A DNA stretch of 64,000 bases from an uncultured Pseudomonadota bacterium (GCA_903879335.1 CAIRLC010000019.1:124001-188000), one strand, 5' to 3'; positions 1 through 8,712 are shown, counted from the first letter of the stretch. Notes: a model not told the origin generated them from the letters alone. Made by a program: numbers and translations.

Positions 1-925
1 GTTTTTTGGCGCGGACGACCTCGCAGAGTTCAGTGGCGCATATTGCGCCTCCGGTCATACCGAGCATGACGTTCATCTGGCCACGTTCAAATGCATCGAC
101 AGCAGCAACGCCGAGGCGAGTCGCGAGTATTCGGTCATAGACACCCGGGGCACCTCCGCGCTGCACATGCCCCAGTTTGGTCACACGAGTCTCGAAGATC
201 TCGACCGATTTTTGCGCTTTGAAGTAGGCATCAAGGCGGTCGGCGTTCCAGGCTGAGCCCTCGGCCACGACAACGATCGCGTGTGCCCGCCGCTGTTCAT
301 GCAACGTATGTAGCCGAACCAATACGTCCGATGGCGTCAATTCATGCTCTGGCAGCACAATGAGTTCGGCCCCGCCCGCTATTCCTGCGATTAAGGCCAG
401 GTAGCCGCTCTGGCGGCCCATCACTTCGATCAAGAAGGCGCGCCGAAAGGCCATGGCCGTTGTTCGGATTCGGTCAATCGCCTCGACCGCGACATCGAGC
501 GCCGTCATCACGCCGATGGACGGTTCCGCGCCAGTAAGATCGTTATCAATCGTGCTCGCCACACCAATGACCGGGACCCCATGTCGACCTAGAGCCTCGG
601 CACCGGCCTGAGAGCCGTTCCCGCCGATGACAACGAGTCCATTGATGTGGTGGTCTCGGATGCTTTTACAGGCGGCGACGAGCCCCCTCTGGGTTCGAAG
701 CGCGTCGCAGCGGGTAGTTCCTAGGATCGTACCGCCGCGATTAATAATGCCACCCACCTGACGCGCCCCGAGCGGATGAAAATCCCCGCCGATGAGTCCG
801 GTATAACCATCTCGGATCCCAAGAATTTCGTGCCCGCGAGCCAAGCCTGCCCGAGTGAACGCGCGTATCGCAGCATTCATACCCGGCGAGTCCCCGCCAC
901 TGGTCATCACCGCAAGTCTCGGCAT
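1..925 (-). CDS. pfkA: ATP-dependent 6-phosphofructokinase (3' end off window)
   Basis: Phosphorylates fructose 6-phosphate to fructose 1,6-bisphosphate in glycolysis, in the cytoplasm. Read on the minus strand from ATG 923-925 the frame stays open to base 1, about 308 residues, so only the last few residues of a roughly 320-residue protein are missing. The N-terminus MPRLAVMTSGGDSPGMNAAI carries the nucleotide-binding GGD. Further in are the GGNGS motif, the substrate segment TIDND (TIDNDL here) and MGRQSGYLA, all PfkA signatures. The TIDND aspartates are the catalytic ones in this family. The gene is divergent from the DUF3228 gene, with 226 bp between the starts. A pyrophosphate-dependent enzyme is possible in the same family, but the GGDSPGMNAAI and GGNGS segments fit the ATP type. 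Confidence 0.95.
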   Translation of the reverse strand, partial: MPRLAVMTSGGDSPGMNAAIRAFTRAGLARGHEILGIRDGYTGLIGGDFHPLGARQVGGIINRGGTILGTTRCDALRTQRGLVAACKSIRDHHINGLVVIGGNGSQAGAEALGRHGVPVIGVASTIDNDLTGAEPSIGVMTALDVAVEAIDRIRTTAMAFRRAFLIEVMGRQSGYLALIAGIAGGAELIVLPEHELTPSDVLVRLHTLHEQRRAHAIVVVAEGSAWNADRLDAYFKAQKSVEIFETRVTKLGHVQRGGAPGVYDRILATRLGVAAVDAFERGQMNVMLGMTGGAICATELCEVVRAKK

Positions 926-1151
926 GGCAGTCACTTCCCTGTTGACGGATCGCCGGCTGAACAAATCTGCGCTTGCTTCTCTCACGACTCCATAAGTAGT
1001 TCACGAAATCTTCGATCGCAGCGTAATGACCTACGGAAGCTTAGAAACGGCAATGTCTGCCGCGGCAGAGCTCATTGCTGGTTAGGTACAATGCTGTGCA
1101 TTCGCCCGACTTTGGAATTCAACGTGAAATTGACGACACCGCGAGGACTCG

Positions 1152-1706
1152 ATGAGCATCACCTTGACCGATTTTGCCCGGACACGACTTTTTCCCCGGG
1201 TGACACGGCCGAACACAATCCAAGACATTAGTTCCGATGAATTTGAGCGCCACCTCAATCAAAACAATCCCGTGGCGGTATTAGACGGCTATGCACTCTT
1301 CTGCAAACTCCATGTGCATCAAAACTGGACTTCGACACGCTGCCTTACGATTTCAATAACGGATAGTAATCGGCATTTATTAAAGTCAGGCTATGAAGCG
1401 CGCAATCGCAACGAACTACCAGTTCTCGTTCGATGGTTTGAAGGCATTCAGGCTCCAGTTGCCCAGTACCTCATTGCGATTCTCTACAGTCGTGAGCAAC
1501 TTGGAATTGAAGGCACGCCCATTGAAGCCGATTGGGGGATCGTCGGATGCTTATATACCGATGCGCCGGATGAGATACCCATGGCGCCGATCACGATGAT
1601 GCGCAACGCCCTAGGCGTATCGGAGGGCGGCTCCGGAGTGCCGCTCGATCAGGCAGCCTACCGCCGCAGTGTCGAGTACTGGAACACCCACGCCAACTGG
1701 CGGTAA
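1152..1706 (+). CDS. DUF3228 family protein
   Basis: Protein of unknown function, 184 residues. The sequence matches the DUF3228 pattern as I remember it: a central block GYALFCKLHVHQNWTSTRC, then ITDSNRHLLKSGYEARNRNE, LPVLVRWF, then ADWGIVGCLYT and a C-terminal block with PITMMRNALGV followed by EGGSGVPLD. There is no signal peptide or membrane segment, so it is probably cytoplasmic. The product starts at ATG 1152 (MSITLTDFARTRL). Upstream ATGs in other frames have no homology support. It is divergent from pfkA and convergent with the aldehyde dehydrogenase. I can assign no biochemical role. Confidence 0.85.
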   Translation: MSITLTDFARTRLFPRVTRPNTIQDISSDEFERHLNQNNPVAVLDGYALFCKLHVHQNWTSTRCLTISITDSNRHLLKSGYEARNRNELPVLVRWFEGIQAPVAQYLIAILYSREQLGIEGTPIEADWGIVGCLYTDAPDEIPMAPITMMRNALGVSEGGSGVPLDQAAYRRSVEYWNTHANWR

Positions 1707-1838
1707 ACGAATCCAAGCGTTGCGCAGCCCGAGTTGACGGTTCGGACGAACCGGAGGTGCTGGGCGGGCTATAGCCTGAGACTATGACCCGCGCTTGATG
1801 TCAGCGGCGGTGAAGTTCGCCGCCGATCATCACCCGCT

Positions 1839-3188
1839 TTAACCCTGGTGCAGGTAAATTCCTCGCTCGTGTGAGAAGGCCTTAAAGCCGAAGATACCGT
1901 GGTAACTGCCCATACCGCTCTGGTTTACACCGCCAAATGGGAGTTGGTTTTCAAGGTAATGTGAGAAAAATCCATTGACCGTGACGCCACCGGACGATGT
2001 CTTGCTCAGCACGTCGTCAATCGTTTTTTGGGTATTGCTGTACACGTAGAGCGCCAAAGGCTTAGGCCGGTGCGCGATATACGCGATGACGTCGTCAATG
2101 CGCTCATAAGTCATGACCGGGACCACTGGCCCGAATATCTCTTCTTGCATGATGAGCATGTCGGGCCTGACGTTGATCAGTAATGTCGGGTGAACCGTCA
2201 GGTCGCCCTCATCAAAGTTACCGCCGGCGGCGACCTGTGCGCCCTTCGCCAACGCGTCATCCACGAGCTTCTTGATTCGCAGGAAGTTTTGACGGTTAAC
2301 GATCTGCGCGATGCCCTCCTTGCGGATATTCCCGTCGGCCCCGTACAGATTTTGCTGAACTCTAAGCTTGAATTCCTCGATCAGTGTGTTTTCTTGCGCC
2401 GATCTGACGAAGACGTAGTCCGGGCAAATGCAGGCCTGACCACCATTAAATTGCTTAGCTCCAGCAAGATCAGCGGCCACTTTTTTGACATCCGCGTCGG
2501 CGTCAACGATGACGGGCGACTTCCCGCCCAGCTCAAGAGTGACTGACGCCAAGTGGCGCGCGGCAGCGGCCATGACTAACTTGCCAACCCGAGTGCTGCC
2601 GGTGAAGAAAATGTGATTGAACGGCAGTTCGAGTAGCGCCGTCGCAACCTCCACACCACCTTCAAATAGCGCCACCTCTGCTTCAGAAAACGCCTGACGC
2701 AGAATTTTTGCCGCCACACTTGCCGTTGCAGGGCAGAGGTCCGTCAACTTAACGATGCAGCAGTTACCTGCGGCAACCGCTGCCGCCACGGGACCTAAAA
2801 CCAGGCCTAACGGAAAGTTCCAAGGCCCCAAAATGAGACAGACGCCGCGAGCTTCGTAGACGATCCGAGCCTTATCGTTCTTGTTTTGGCTCGGCGTGAT
2901 TTCAATCGGCGCCATCCATTCATCAAGATGAGCGATATTTCGATCAATGTTGCCGATGACATTGAGCACTTCGGTAATACGGATTTCGTGTTCAGGCTTA
3001 CGCGTATCCTGTTTCACGGCCGCCAAGATCTCATCAGCATGAGCCTCGACGGAAGCACGCAGCGCACGAAGCTTGGCTTTTCGATCTTCGGCGCTTGATG
3101 CCTTAACGTGCCATTGATGCGCCTGCTGTAAAGCAAACACTCGTTCAATGTCAGCTTGGAGTGAGTCAGACCTTACCGTGCTATTCAT
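1839..3188 (-). CDS. Aldehyde dehydrogenase (class 3 / coniferyl-aldehyde type)
   Basis: NAD(P)-dependent oxidation of an aldehyde to the acid. The protein has 449 residues, the length of the short class-3-like ALDHs rather than the roughly 490-residue classes. Visible motifs are the cofactor segment ILGPWNFPLGL, the FFTGSTRVG loop, the general-base glutamate in VTLELGGKSP, and the catalytic cysteine in FNGGQACICPDYV. Near the C-terminus is the FFSHYLENQLPFGGVNQSGMG-type segment seen in coniferyl and fatty aldehyde dehydrogenases. No membrane anchor is seen at the C-terminus. The substrate is not decidable from sequence; long-chain or aromatic aldehydes are the usual ones. The gene stands alone, convergent with the DUF3228 gene. 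Confidence 0.92.
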   Translation of the reverse strand: MNSTVRSDSLQADIERVFALQQAHQWHVKASSAEDRKAKLRALRASVEAHADEILAAVKQDTRKPEHEIRITEVLNVIGNIDRNIAHLDEWMAPIEITPSQNKNDKARIVYEARGVCLILGPWNFPLGLVLGPVAAAVAAGNCCIVKLTDLCPATASVAAKILRQAFSEAEVALFEGGVEVATALLELPFNHIFFTGSTRVGKLVMAAAARHLASVTLELGGKSPVIVDADADVKKVAADLAGAKQFNGGQACICPDYVFVRSAQENTLIEEFKLRVQQNLYGADGNIRKEGIAQIVNRQNFLRIKKLVDDALAKGAQVAAGGNFDEGDLTVHPTLLINVRPDMLIMQEEIFGPVVPVMTYERIDDVIAYIAHRPKPLALYVYSNTQKTIDDVLSKTSSGGVTVNGFFSHYLENQLPFGGVNQSGMGSYHGIFGFKAFSHERGIYLHQG

Positions 3189-3327
3189 GGCGTGGTTTTT
3201 CCAATGTAGATATAGAGCAACAAGACCAATCGAATTGTTCCGCGTATTATGCGTGGTATCAATTTGAATGGCACCGTTGGTGATCGAGCATTTTGCATCG
3301 GCATTTGACCCCGTCCCGGACCAACTG

Positions 3328-3352
3328 ACTAAGCCGGTTTAAACGGCTTGGT
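3328..3352. promoter_or_regulatory. Imperfect inverted repeat upstream of the aldehyde dehydrogenase
   Basis: ACTAAGCCG (3328-3336) and CGGCTTGGT (3344-3352) form an 8-of-9 inverted repeat around a short AT core, about 140 bp upstream of the aldehyde dehydrogenase start. It could be a regulator site or a small hairpin. No regulator gene adjoins it. Confidence 0.3.
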
Positions 3353-3373
3353 CGGGCCGCGCAATGCAATCGA

Positions 3374-3402
3374 CCCGAAGGCAATCACCCCGAAGGCAGT
3401 CG
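3374..3402. repeat. Two tandem 15-bp repeats
   Basis: CCCGAAGGCAATCA at 3374 is followed one base later by CCCGAAGGCAGTCG at 3389, a near-perfect direct repeat with 15-bp period. It lies in the gap between the SGNH hydrolase stop and the aldehyde dehydrogenase start. No function is evident. Confidence 0.6.
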
Positions 3403-3467
3403 ACCACACAGACCTAACAGTTTGGAAAGAACGATAAAAGCCCGGCTAGGCCGTGTGCATCCCGCGT

Positions 3468-4268
3468 CTAGTGCCCGGACCCGGGAGGTTGATTCAATAA
3501 GGGCATCAGTGCATCCCGCCAGAGCCTATATCCACCCTCGTTGGGGTGCAATCCATCCATGAATAATTCCGTGCGCTGATGACCGGCGTGATCAATATAG
3601 AGTGGATATAGCTCGAGATACTGGAGAAAGCCCTGATAGGTTTTTGATTGCGCCAACTCATGAAGGCGCCGATTGACGGGGATCACGGCATCGCGATTAC
3701 GCCAATCTTCATTACTTGGCAGCAAGGATTCCAAGACAATGGTCGCGTTTGGTTTGGCCGCATGCACCTGATCCACTAAGGCTTGGATCCCAGCGTAGAC
3801 GCTATCAACCATTGGGTCTTCTGCTGCATAAGTGTTGTTGATACCAGCCATCAATAAAATGAATTTCGGATTGAGGTCGGGCGAGTCCAATTCGCCAAGA
3901 CCGCCGGTCGCTTTTGATTGCAAACGATATAACAACCACTCAGTTCGATCGCCGGAGATGCCTAGATTCAAAGCTCGGGTTTGGGGATGGTCAGAACCAA
4001 AAAATGCATCCCACACAGCCTTGCCTCCGACTTTTCCAGGCAACCAGGGATTCTTTCCCATGCTGAAAAAATCAGTAATCGAATCGCCAATGAAGACTAA
4101 TGGGTAGGTAGACAGATCCGATGCGTTCTCAAGATAGGCCGTGATGTCGTTCAGACGCCGTTGCGGGTACTCGACGCGAGGCGTTGGCCGGGCTGCAACA
4201 AAGTCTGTTGCATGGGCTACGATCGACCAACACAAGCTGATACCGGTCAATATCCATCGACGTCGCAT
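3468..4268 (-). CDS. Secreted SGNH/GDSL-type hydrolase
   Basis: Probable exported esterase or lipase of the SGNH hydrolase fold. Block I is VFIGDSITDFF with the catalytic serine, block II is LNLGISGDRT with the oxyanion glycine, block III is LLMAGINN with the oxyanion asparagine, and block V is DGLHPNEGG with the catalytic aspartate and histidine. An N-terminal arginine-rich stretch and hydrophobic segment ending WSIVAHA look like a signal peptide cleaved before TDF, so export to the periplasm is expected. I start at ATG 4266-4268 because a GGAG sits 8 bases upstream. An ATG two codons earlier has the GGAG too close. Related proteins act on platelet-activating-factor-like or carbohydrate esters; the substrate here is unknown. 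Confidence 0.85.
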   Translation of the reverse strand: MRRRWILTGISLCWSIVAHATDFVAARPTPRVEYPQRRLNDITAYLENASDLSTYPLVFIGDSITDFFSMGKNPWLPGKVGGKAVWDAFFGSDHPQTRALNLGISGDRTEWLLYRLQSKATGGLGELDSPDLNPKFILLMAGINNTYAAEDPMVDSVYAGIQALVDQVHAAKPNATIVLESLLPSNEDWRNRDAVIPVNRRLHELAQSKTYQGFLQYLELYPLYIDHAGHQRTELFMDGLHPNEGGYRLWRDALMPLLNQPPGSGH

Positions 4269-4274
4269 CGGCAT

Positions 4275-4605
4275 AGCTCCGCAATCGCGCTGTTTCCGCA
4301 ATCATCTTACCGTGATTCTGGGCTCTAGAATCCCCTTAGACGGCGCAGTACGTCCCATTCAGGATATACGACAGCGGCGTCTGAGCGTTCTTCGCCCATT
4401 GCCTTAGTGCGGTACCGCCAAGATTATGCCGATCAAATGTTGGCGACCGGTGTGAGAACTTTTCCACACTCATCATCGCCGGCTTTATGACGCCGTCTGC
4501 CCCGAAGCACGCTCTCCGATTGAGGGCTGTCTGGTCGTGAGTGCGGTTTGGCTATACTCGCCTCAGCGGACTCATGATGCATCGGACCGTAAGCCCGGAC
4601 CATCT
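4275..4605. other. Intergenic stretch, nothing recognised
   Basis: About 330 bp between the SGNH hydrolase start and the SRPBCC gene stop. Short open frames here run antisense into the neighbours and show no family motif. The hydrolase promoter should lie here, but I see no convincing -35/-10 pair and no clear terminator. Confidence 0.6.
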
Positions 4606-5127
4606 CTACAGTGCGTGTCCTTCCATTTCCGCCAAAAGCGCATCAAGCTGATTGAAAGTCTCGTGTACCGACTCGGCCGACCCCGCACCCACAGCATCGA
4701 GCGCAGCTTCAGTTGGGTAGCGCTCGCTCATCACGACTCGCGTTTGATCACCCTGCCCACTGAAGGTAACAGTGGTGATCTGACCGTTTTCACCGCCCTC
4801 ATCGTTCGTCCACACGATCCTAGAATGCGGAACCACCTCGAGATAACGACCAAAAAAATCCATGCCTGCACCAAAGCTCAGGCGATATGTCCCGCCAGTT
4901 TGGACGCGCATCTCACACGACTCAAGTGAGATCCCCATCGAACGCGGCACCCACCATCGTTTAAATAAGTCAGGCTCACTCCACGCCTTAAACACATGAT
5001 TCACTGTGCTATCAAATATTCGAGCGATGACGATCTCGACCGCCGACGTACGGTCAATCTTCGTTTCACGCTGAAGCGGAAGATCATTCGTGCGCGGCGC
5101 GTCCAGTGGTCTTTCCCTCGGCGGCAA
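4606..5127 (-). CDS. SRPBCC / AHSA1-like protein
   Basis: Member of the START/Bet v1-like superfamily, AHSA1 (Hsp90 activator homologue) branch, 173 residues. The family pattern is clear: VFKAWSEPDLFKRWW near residue 45, GGTYRLSF, FFGRYLEVVPHSRIVWTNDE, then TTVTFSGQGDQTRVVMSERY and a C-terminal helix ending FNQLDALLAEM. These domains make a deep hydrophobic cavity and bind small ligands; bacterial members rarely have a known role. The start is uncertain: TTG 5125-5127 is the best available start in this frame and has no clear ribosome site. It is divergent from the DUF4188 gene. Confidence 0.82.
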   Translation of the reverse strand: MPPRERPLDAPRTNDLPLQRETKIDRTSAVEIVIARIFDSTVNHVFKAWSEPDLFKRWWVPRSMGISLESCEMRVQTGGTYRLSFGAGMDFFGRYLEVVPHSRIVWTNDEGGENGQITTVTFSGQGDQTRVVMSERYPTEAALDAVGAGSAESVHETFNQLDALLAEMEGHAL

Positions 5128-5332
5128 TTAGGACTCACAGGCATCACAGACGTGAACCCGACCCTTCGTGCATAACGCTAGCATAGTTGTCAGCGGGTCA
5201 CCGACTTGAGTCGCTGAGCCGCGTGAGCTGCCGCATATAAACTCGGGCCAAGAGCCATTTGTGCGGTTTAGACTTTCTGTGGCACCCTCATGTCAGATTA
5301 TGGGAAATCCCGAAAAATCGCGAGCGCATGCA

Positions 5333-5797
5333 ATGATTTACAAGAGCCGAATGACTGCACAGATCAGCGGAGAATTCGCGGTTTTTATGATCGGTATGCG
5401 CATCAACAAACCATGGATGGTTCATAAATGGATACCGGTACTTCGCGCTATGCCGAAAATGCTCAATGAACTTTATTCGGATTCCGAGATGGGCCTGTTG
5501 AGCCACGAAATGTGGTTTTCGCGCACTCTAGTTCTCGTGCAATATTGGAGATCCATCGATCAATTGCTTGATTACGCAAAACGGCGCGATTCGGCTCACC
5601 TTCCGGCTTGGCAGGCATTCAATCGATCTGTCGGTTGCGATGGCACTGTTGGAATTTGGCATGAGACCTACAAAGCTGGTCCCGGCTCATATGAAAGCGT
5701 GTACATCAACATGCCTGCGTTCGGCTTAGGGAAGGCCGGAGATCTACTCGAAGCCAAGGGAAATTTGAAGTCTGCGAGTGATCGAATTCACCGATGA
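5333..5797 (+). CDS. DUF4188 domain protein (monooxygenase-like fold)
   Basis: About 154 residues. The sequence has the DUF4188 signature as I know it: GEFAVFMIGMRINKPW, VHKWIPVLRAMPKML, then EMGLLSHEMWF and VLVQYWRSIDQLLDYAKRRD followed by HLPAWQAFNRSVG. DUF4188 proteins resemble antibiotic-biosynthesis monooxygenase domains (dimeric alpha-beta barrel) and some are annotated as phenylacetaldoxime dehydratase-like; the activity here is unknown. I use ATG 5333 (MIYKSRMTAQISGEF). The frame is open further upstream to 5261, but that extension has no homology. Confidence 0.8.
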   Translation: MIYKSRMTAQISGEFAVFMIGMRINKPWMVHKWIPVLRAMPKMLNELYSDSEMGLLSHEMWFSRTLVLVQYWRSIDQLLDYAKRRDSAHLPAWQAFNRSVGCDGTVGIWHETYKAGPGSYESVYINMPAFGLGKAGDLLEAKGNLKSASDRIHR

Positions 5798-5850
5798 GAG
5801 TCGGGCGGTCCATCTCACCGAAGATCTCGCAACCTGAACGACGCAATGGT

Positions 5851-6588
5851 TCATCGAGCCGCGTGGCTCAACCGCATGATTTCGCCGATGATACCCGTTG
5901 GCTGCATTGGCATCTCTGGAAGCGGCAAGAGGACGGCTTCGGTGGCCGCTTCACGAGTCATGCCTAGCGACATGAGGATTCTGCTCGTGAGCTGCTCGGC
6001 ATAGCCTGACTCACAGGTTTCTGCCAGCAGACTGTGTAAGCCACCGAGCATCGGGCCGACGACCAGGTTTGATGCGATCGATTCTGGCATCTGATTAAAC
6101 GATCCTTGCTTTATCGCGAGCCGAACATCGCGATCGAGGTTAGCCAGGAAAATGCCCGGCGAATGTTCCATTGGCCAACCTGATTGCAACATCAGTTTTC
6201 CGAGGATGGGCATGCCGGAGCCGATGTTGAGCACCAAGCGGGTACCCGTAGCCACTCGAATTGCGGCATTCGGAATGCTCGACACAAAATGGTCGCCAAT
6301 CGGCGAGAGCTCCGCCTCTAGCCTCGCACTCAGTTGCTGGTAGACCTCGCCTAAAGAGTCGAAGTATTTATAAAAAGTACCTCGGGAGACCTTTTCCAGG
6401 TTAACGAGGTCATTGACCAAGATATCCCGGGGCGGCTTTGTCGCAAGCATATGCAATGCGGCTGACAGCAGTCGCGATTCCATCTCCGCACGGCGTCGAG
6501 CCGCCACACGTGGTCGATGATCAGTCGAATTTGAAGTTTTCTTTTGCAAGTAAATTGGCAGCCTCAGGAGATTGAACTCAGCGCTCAT
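5851..6588 (-). CDS. TetR-family transcriptional regulator
   Basis: DNA-binding repressor-type protein of about 245 residues. After a basic N-terminal arm comes the TetR helix-turn-helix: LLSAALHMLATKPPRDILVN, then VSRGTFYKYFDSLGEVYQQL, which contains the recognition helix and the typical GTFYKYF. The C-terminal half would be the ligand and dimer domain; the ligand is unknown. The start is ambiguous between ATG 6588 and GTG 6612; neither has a good ribosome site. It is divergent from the YHYH gene, and an inverted repeat at 6694-6709 lies between them, so it may repress itself and that gene. Confidence 0.88.
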   Translation of the reverse strand: MSAEFNLLRLPIYLQKKTSNSTDHRPRVAARRRAEMESRLLSAALHMLATKPPRDILVNDLVNLEKVSRGTFYKYFDSLGEVYQQLSARLEAELSPIGDHFVSSIPNAAIRVATGTRLVLNIGSGMPILGKLMLQSGWPMEHSPGIFLANLDRDVRLAIKQGSFNQMPESIASNLVVGPMLGGLHSLLAETCESGYAEQLTSRILMSLGMTREAATEAVLLPLPEMPMQPTGIIGEIMRLSHAAR

Positions 6589-6693
6589 CGGCGCGCCGAC
6601 ATTGTAAGACACACCTTATTTTAAAGGTCTTTTTTACATAAAGCGGCCGATTATTAAGTTTTGCGGACACACTTGAAATCCGCATTTCGAGGA

Positions 6694-6709
6694 ATGAACA
6701 TTCGTTCAT
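6694..6709. promoter_or_regulatory. Candidate TetR operator
   Basis: ATGAAC-ATTC-GTTCAT is a perfect 6-bp inverted repeat with a 4-bp spacer in the divergent gap between the TetR gene and the YHYH gene, 54 bp before the YHYH start. TGAAC/GTTCA half-sites of this spacing are common TetR-family operators. Binding is inferred from position only. Confidence 0.5.
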
Positions 6710-6763
6710 GTTGAACCTTTGATTATTTCGTAATGTCTGTACTCCTCATCCTTAGGTGCCCCA

Positions 6764-7831
6764 ATGGATTTCTCGATATCTCGCTTCATCGTTTTCATCT
6801 GCACGCTCGGCAGTTGCGCACTCCTCGGCGCACCGACCGCGGTCGCGGAGCGTGTCGGCGCCCGCGACGCTAACGCACCGACCGTCTTCATCACGCCGCC
6901 AACAGGCACGCAGACGGCTTACGCTGCCCGAAACACTCAGTTCCTATGCCTTGCTGCAATTCCAGTACCTCCTTCAATGATTACAATCACGGTTCCGCAG
7001 ACGCCCTGGGTACAGGGTCAAAAAGTCATGGCATCGACTATCCCGTTTGTAGAAGGCGCCGTGAATTGGAAGGATGTGCCGAATGCCCACCCGGAATTCA
7101 AAACCTGGGTGCAAAACGGCCAACGGCATTTCAAAGGCAACGGCATTCCTAATCATCCAACAGGGGTCTTCCCGGTAGATCCCACCACCGCCGCCTATCC
7201 GTATTACGCTGCTGCACCTGCGGAGGGATACTCAAGCGCGGCCGCGATTCCGATCGGACCCTATGACCTTGATGTCACTGTGCCGGCAAATCCCGTGTAC
7301 TCGGATACGCCAGCCTGTATCAGTGATTTGGTGACCGGCGTGGTGACGCAAACCGGTGCCGTATGGCATGCCAACATTGCCTATGCAGGCGTGTGGGTCG
7401 ATCCGATCGCTGCGTTGCCGGTCGATAAGTGCTGGGGGCATCCGTACAACACTCAGTATCACTACCATGGTTATTCCTGGAAGTGCTTTCCGCGACAGGG
7501 AGAAGCCCGTGAGCATTCGCCATTATTCGGGTACGCCATGGATGGATTCGGCATCTATGGACCGCGTGGCGACGACGGCAAATGGCTCAAGAACGAGGAC
7601 CTTGACGAGTGCCACGGTCACTTTGGCTACATTGAATGGGACGGTCAGTGGACGACGATGTATCACTACCACCTCAACAACGAGTACCCATATGGACCAG
7701 GGTGCTATCGCGGCGTAGCCGGCACTGCCGTAAGTCATGGCAAACACGCCCATGGCTTCCCAACCAGTCAAGCATTGCCATCCGTTGACGTAGCACCAGC
7801 TGCTGACAACGAAGGCAAGGTCCTGCGCTAA
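6764..7831 (+). CDS. Secreted YHYH-domain protein
   Basis: Exported protein of 355 residues. The N-terminus MDFSISRFIVFICTLGSCAL has a hydrophobic core ending about residue 28 (TAVAERV), a plausible signal peptide. The YHYH domain is marked by NTQYHYHGYSWKCF, SPLFGYAMDGFGIYGPRGDD and TTMYHYHLNNEYPYGPGCY, with several conserved cysteines and many His/Tyr residues. The family is widespread in environmental bacteria; histidine clusters suggest metal binding, but no function is established. It is divergent from the TetR gene and followed after 127 bp by a small membrane protein. Confidence 0.85.
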   Translation: MDFSISRFIVFICTLGSCALLGAPTAVAERVGARDANAPTVFITPPTGTQTAYAARNTQFLCLAAIPVPPSMITITVPQTPWVQGQKVMASTIPFVEGAVNWKDVPNAHPEFKTWVQNGQRHFKGNGIPNHPTGVFPVDPTTAAYPYYAAAPAEGYSSAAAIPIGPYDLDVTVPANPVYSDTPACISDLVTGVVTQTGAVWHANIAYAGVWVDPIAALPVDKCWGHPYNTQYHYHGYSWKCFPRQGEAREHSPLFGYAMDGFGIYGPRGDDGKWLKNEDLDECHGHFGYIEWDGQWTTMYHYHLNNEYPYGPGCYRGVAGTAVSHGKHAHGFPTSQALPSVDVAPAADNEGKVLR

Positions 7832-7848
7832 ATCCGCAGCCTGCCGGT

Positions 7849-7882
7849 GTACCGCTCGGACGCCATGTGCGACCGGCGGTAC
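7849..7882 (+). terminator. Hairpin after the YHYH gene
   Basis: GTACCGCTCGG (7849-7859) pairs with CCGGCGGTAC (7873-7882) with one bulged base, 18 bp after the YHYH stop. There is no following T run, so it may be a weak or Rho-aided terminator, or only a 3' stabilising stem. Confidence 0.35.
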
Positions 7883-7958
7883 ATCAGCGGGTATCAAATG
7901 TGCGCATTTTTTCTTCTCTGGCGCATCAACCGGTATTCGAGATCATTGAGTCGAAATT

Positions 7959-8363
7959 ATGTTGAAATTTTTATCCCAATCGACACGCGTAATGGCAGCT
8001 GATAGCAAATTTCAGGCAAATGTCTACGCAGCATTAGTTGTGCTCATCGCGTTGGGCCAATTTGCCTGTGCGTCTGGATCCGGGGGATCTGCAGGCAGCG
8101 ACACCGTATCGGGAGGTGTACATACCGCGATGAACGTCGCCAATACAATGATTGGGGTGCTCGTTTTGATCCCTCGAACTCGCGCAATCGCCGCCCTATT
8201 GTCTGCAGTGATTTTAATCCTTTCGATGACCGCTAATTATACCTTCTACGGTGTGCCCTATTTTCTGAAGTTACTGCCGTTTGATGGATCGATTTTTTTG
8301 GTCTCGGTGATTGTCGCCGTTCACTATGCGGCGGATATTCGCAACACCTTTAAAAACAACTGA
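7959..8363 (+). CDS. Small hydrophobic membrane protein, possibly DoxX-like
   Basis: 134 residues with about four hydrophobic segments: residues 24-39 (VYAALVVLIALGQFAC), about 57-75, 78-95 and 105-125. The arrangement resembles DoxX-like or SdpI-like four-helix membrane proteins, but I see no family signature. It follows the YHYH gene on the same strand and could share its transcript if the hairpin between them is read through. Function unknown. Confidence 0.6.
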   Translation: MLKFLSQSTRVMAADSKFQANVYAALVVLIALGQFACASGSGGSAGSDTVSGGVHTAMNVANTMIGVLVLIPRTRAIAALLSAVILILSMTANYTFYGVPYFLKLLPFDGSIFLVSVIVAVHYAADIRNTFKNN

Positions 8364-8385
8364 TTGCCTTCTGGCTCGAGTGCCA

Positions 8386-8430
8386 TTGCGTCGTTGCGTC
8401 GTTGCGTCGTTGCGTCGTTGCGTCGTTGCG
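8386..8430. repeat. 8-bp tandem repeat, five units
   Basis: Five perfect copies of TCGTTGCG occupy 8391-8430, preceded by a partial TTGCG. It lies 23 bp after the membrane protein stop. Perfect short repeats like this can change copy number by slippage. It is outside any recognised gene. Confidence 0.9.
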
Positions 8431-8596
8431 AGATATGGTGCGGTTTATATCCAGCTTTAGGCGTCCGCCCCTCTGCGAGCCGACGCGCAAATGTGGACGC
8501 TGGATAATAAGCTTGCGGCTCTCGCGACCCGAGGAGCAGAGTGTTTCAGAGAATCGAACGACTAGCGGGTGAAAAATCAAACCTTGCAACTTCCGG

Positions 8597-8615
8597 TTAG
8601 CCCCACTCAATCGTC
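8597..8615 (-). other. Degenerate guaA 3'-end copy (oldest att-like site)
   Basis: Read on the minus strand this codes T-I-E-W-G-stop, against A-T-I-E-W-E-stop at the end of guaA. GAC(G)ATTGAGTGGG is shared apart from one base, then two bases differ before TA. It is the farthest of four such copies and the left limit of the toxin-antitoxin cluster. Weak on its own; the case rests on its position and orientation. Confidence 0.45.
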
Positions 8616-8681
8616 TTCTACCTATCGAAGGACGCCCCCCCGATTCGCGGCAGGTGACAGGGAGCGCAAGTCGCGATACTC

Positions 8682-8697
8682 TGAATACACGTATTCA
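8682..8697. promoter_or_regulatory. Inverted repeat, candidate operator of the RHH/RelE module
   Basis: TGAATAC-AC-GTATTCA is a perfect 7-bp inverted repeat ending 15 bp before the antitoxin ATG. Ribbon-helix-helix antitoxins usually bind such repeats over their own promoter. Binding is inferred. Confidence 0.55.
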
Positions 8698-8712
8698 CGA
8701 GATCGCACCTTT

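Noticed and set aside
1707-1838. Small GC-rich stem near 1804-1823 as a terminator between convergent genes
   Set aside because: The stem is six pairs with no T run on either side; too weak to call.
8386-8430. CRISPR-like repeat array
   Set aside because: Units are 8 bp and directly adjacent, with no spacers; no cas genes are in the window.
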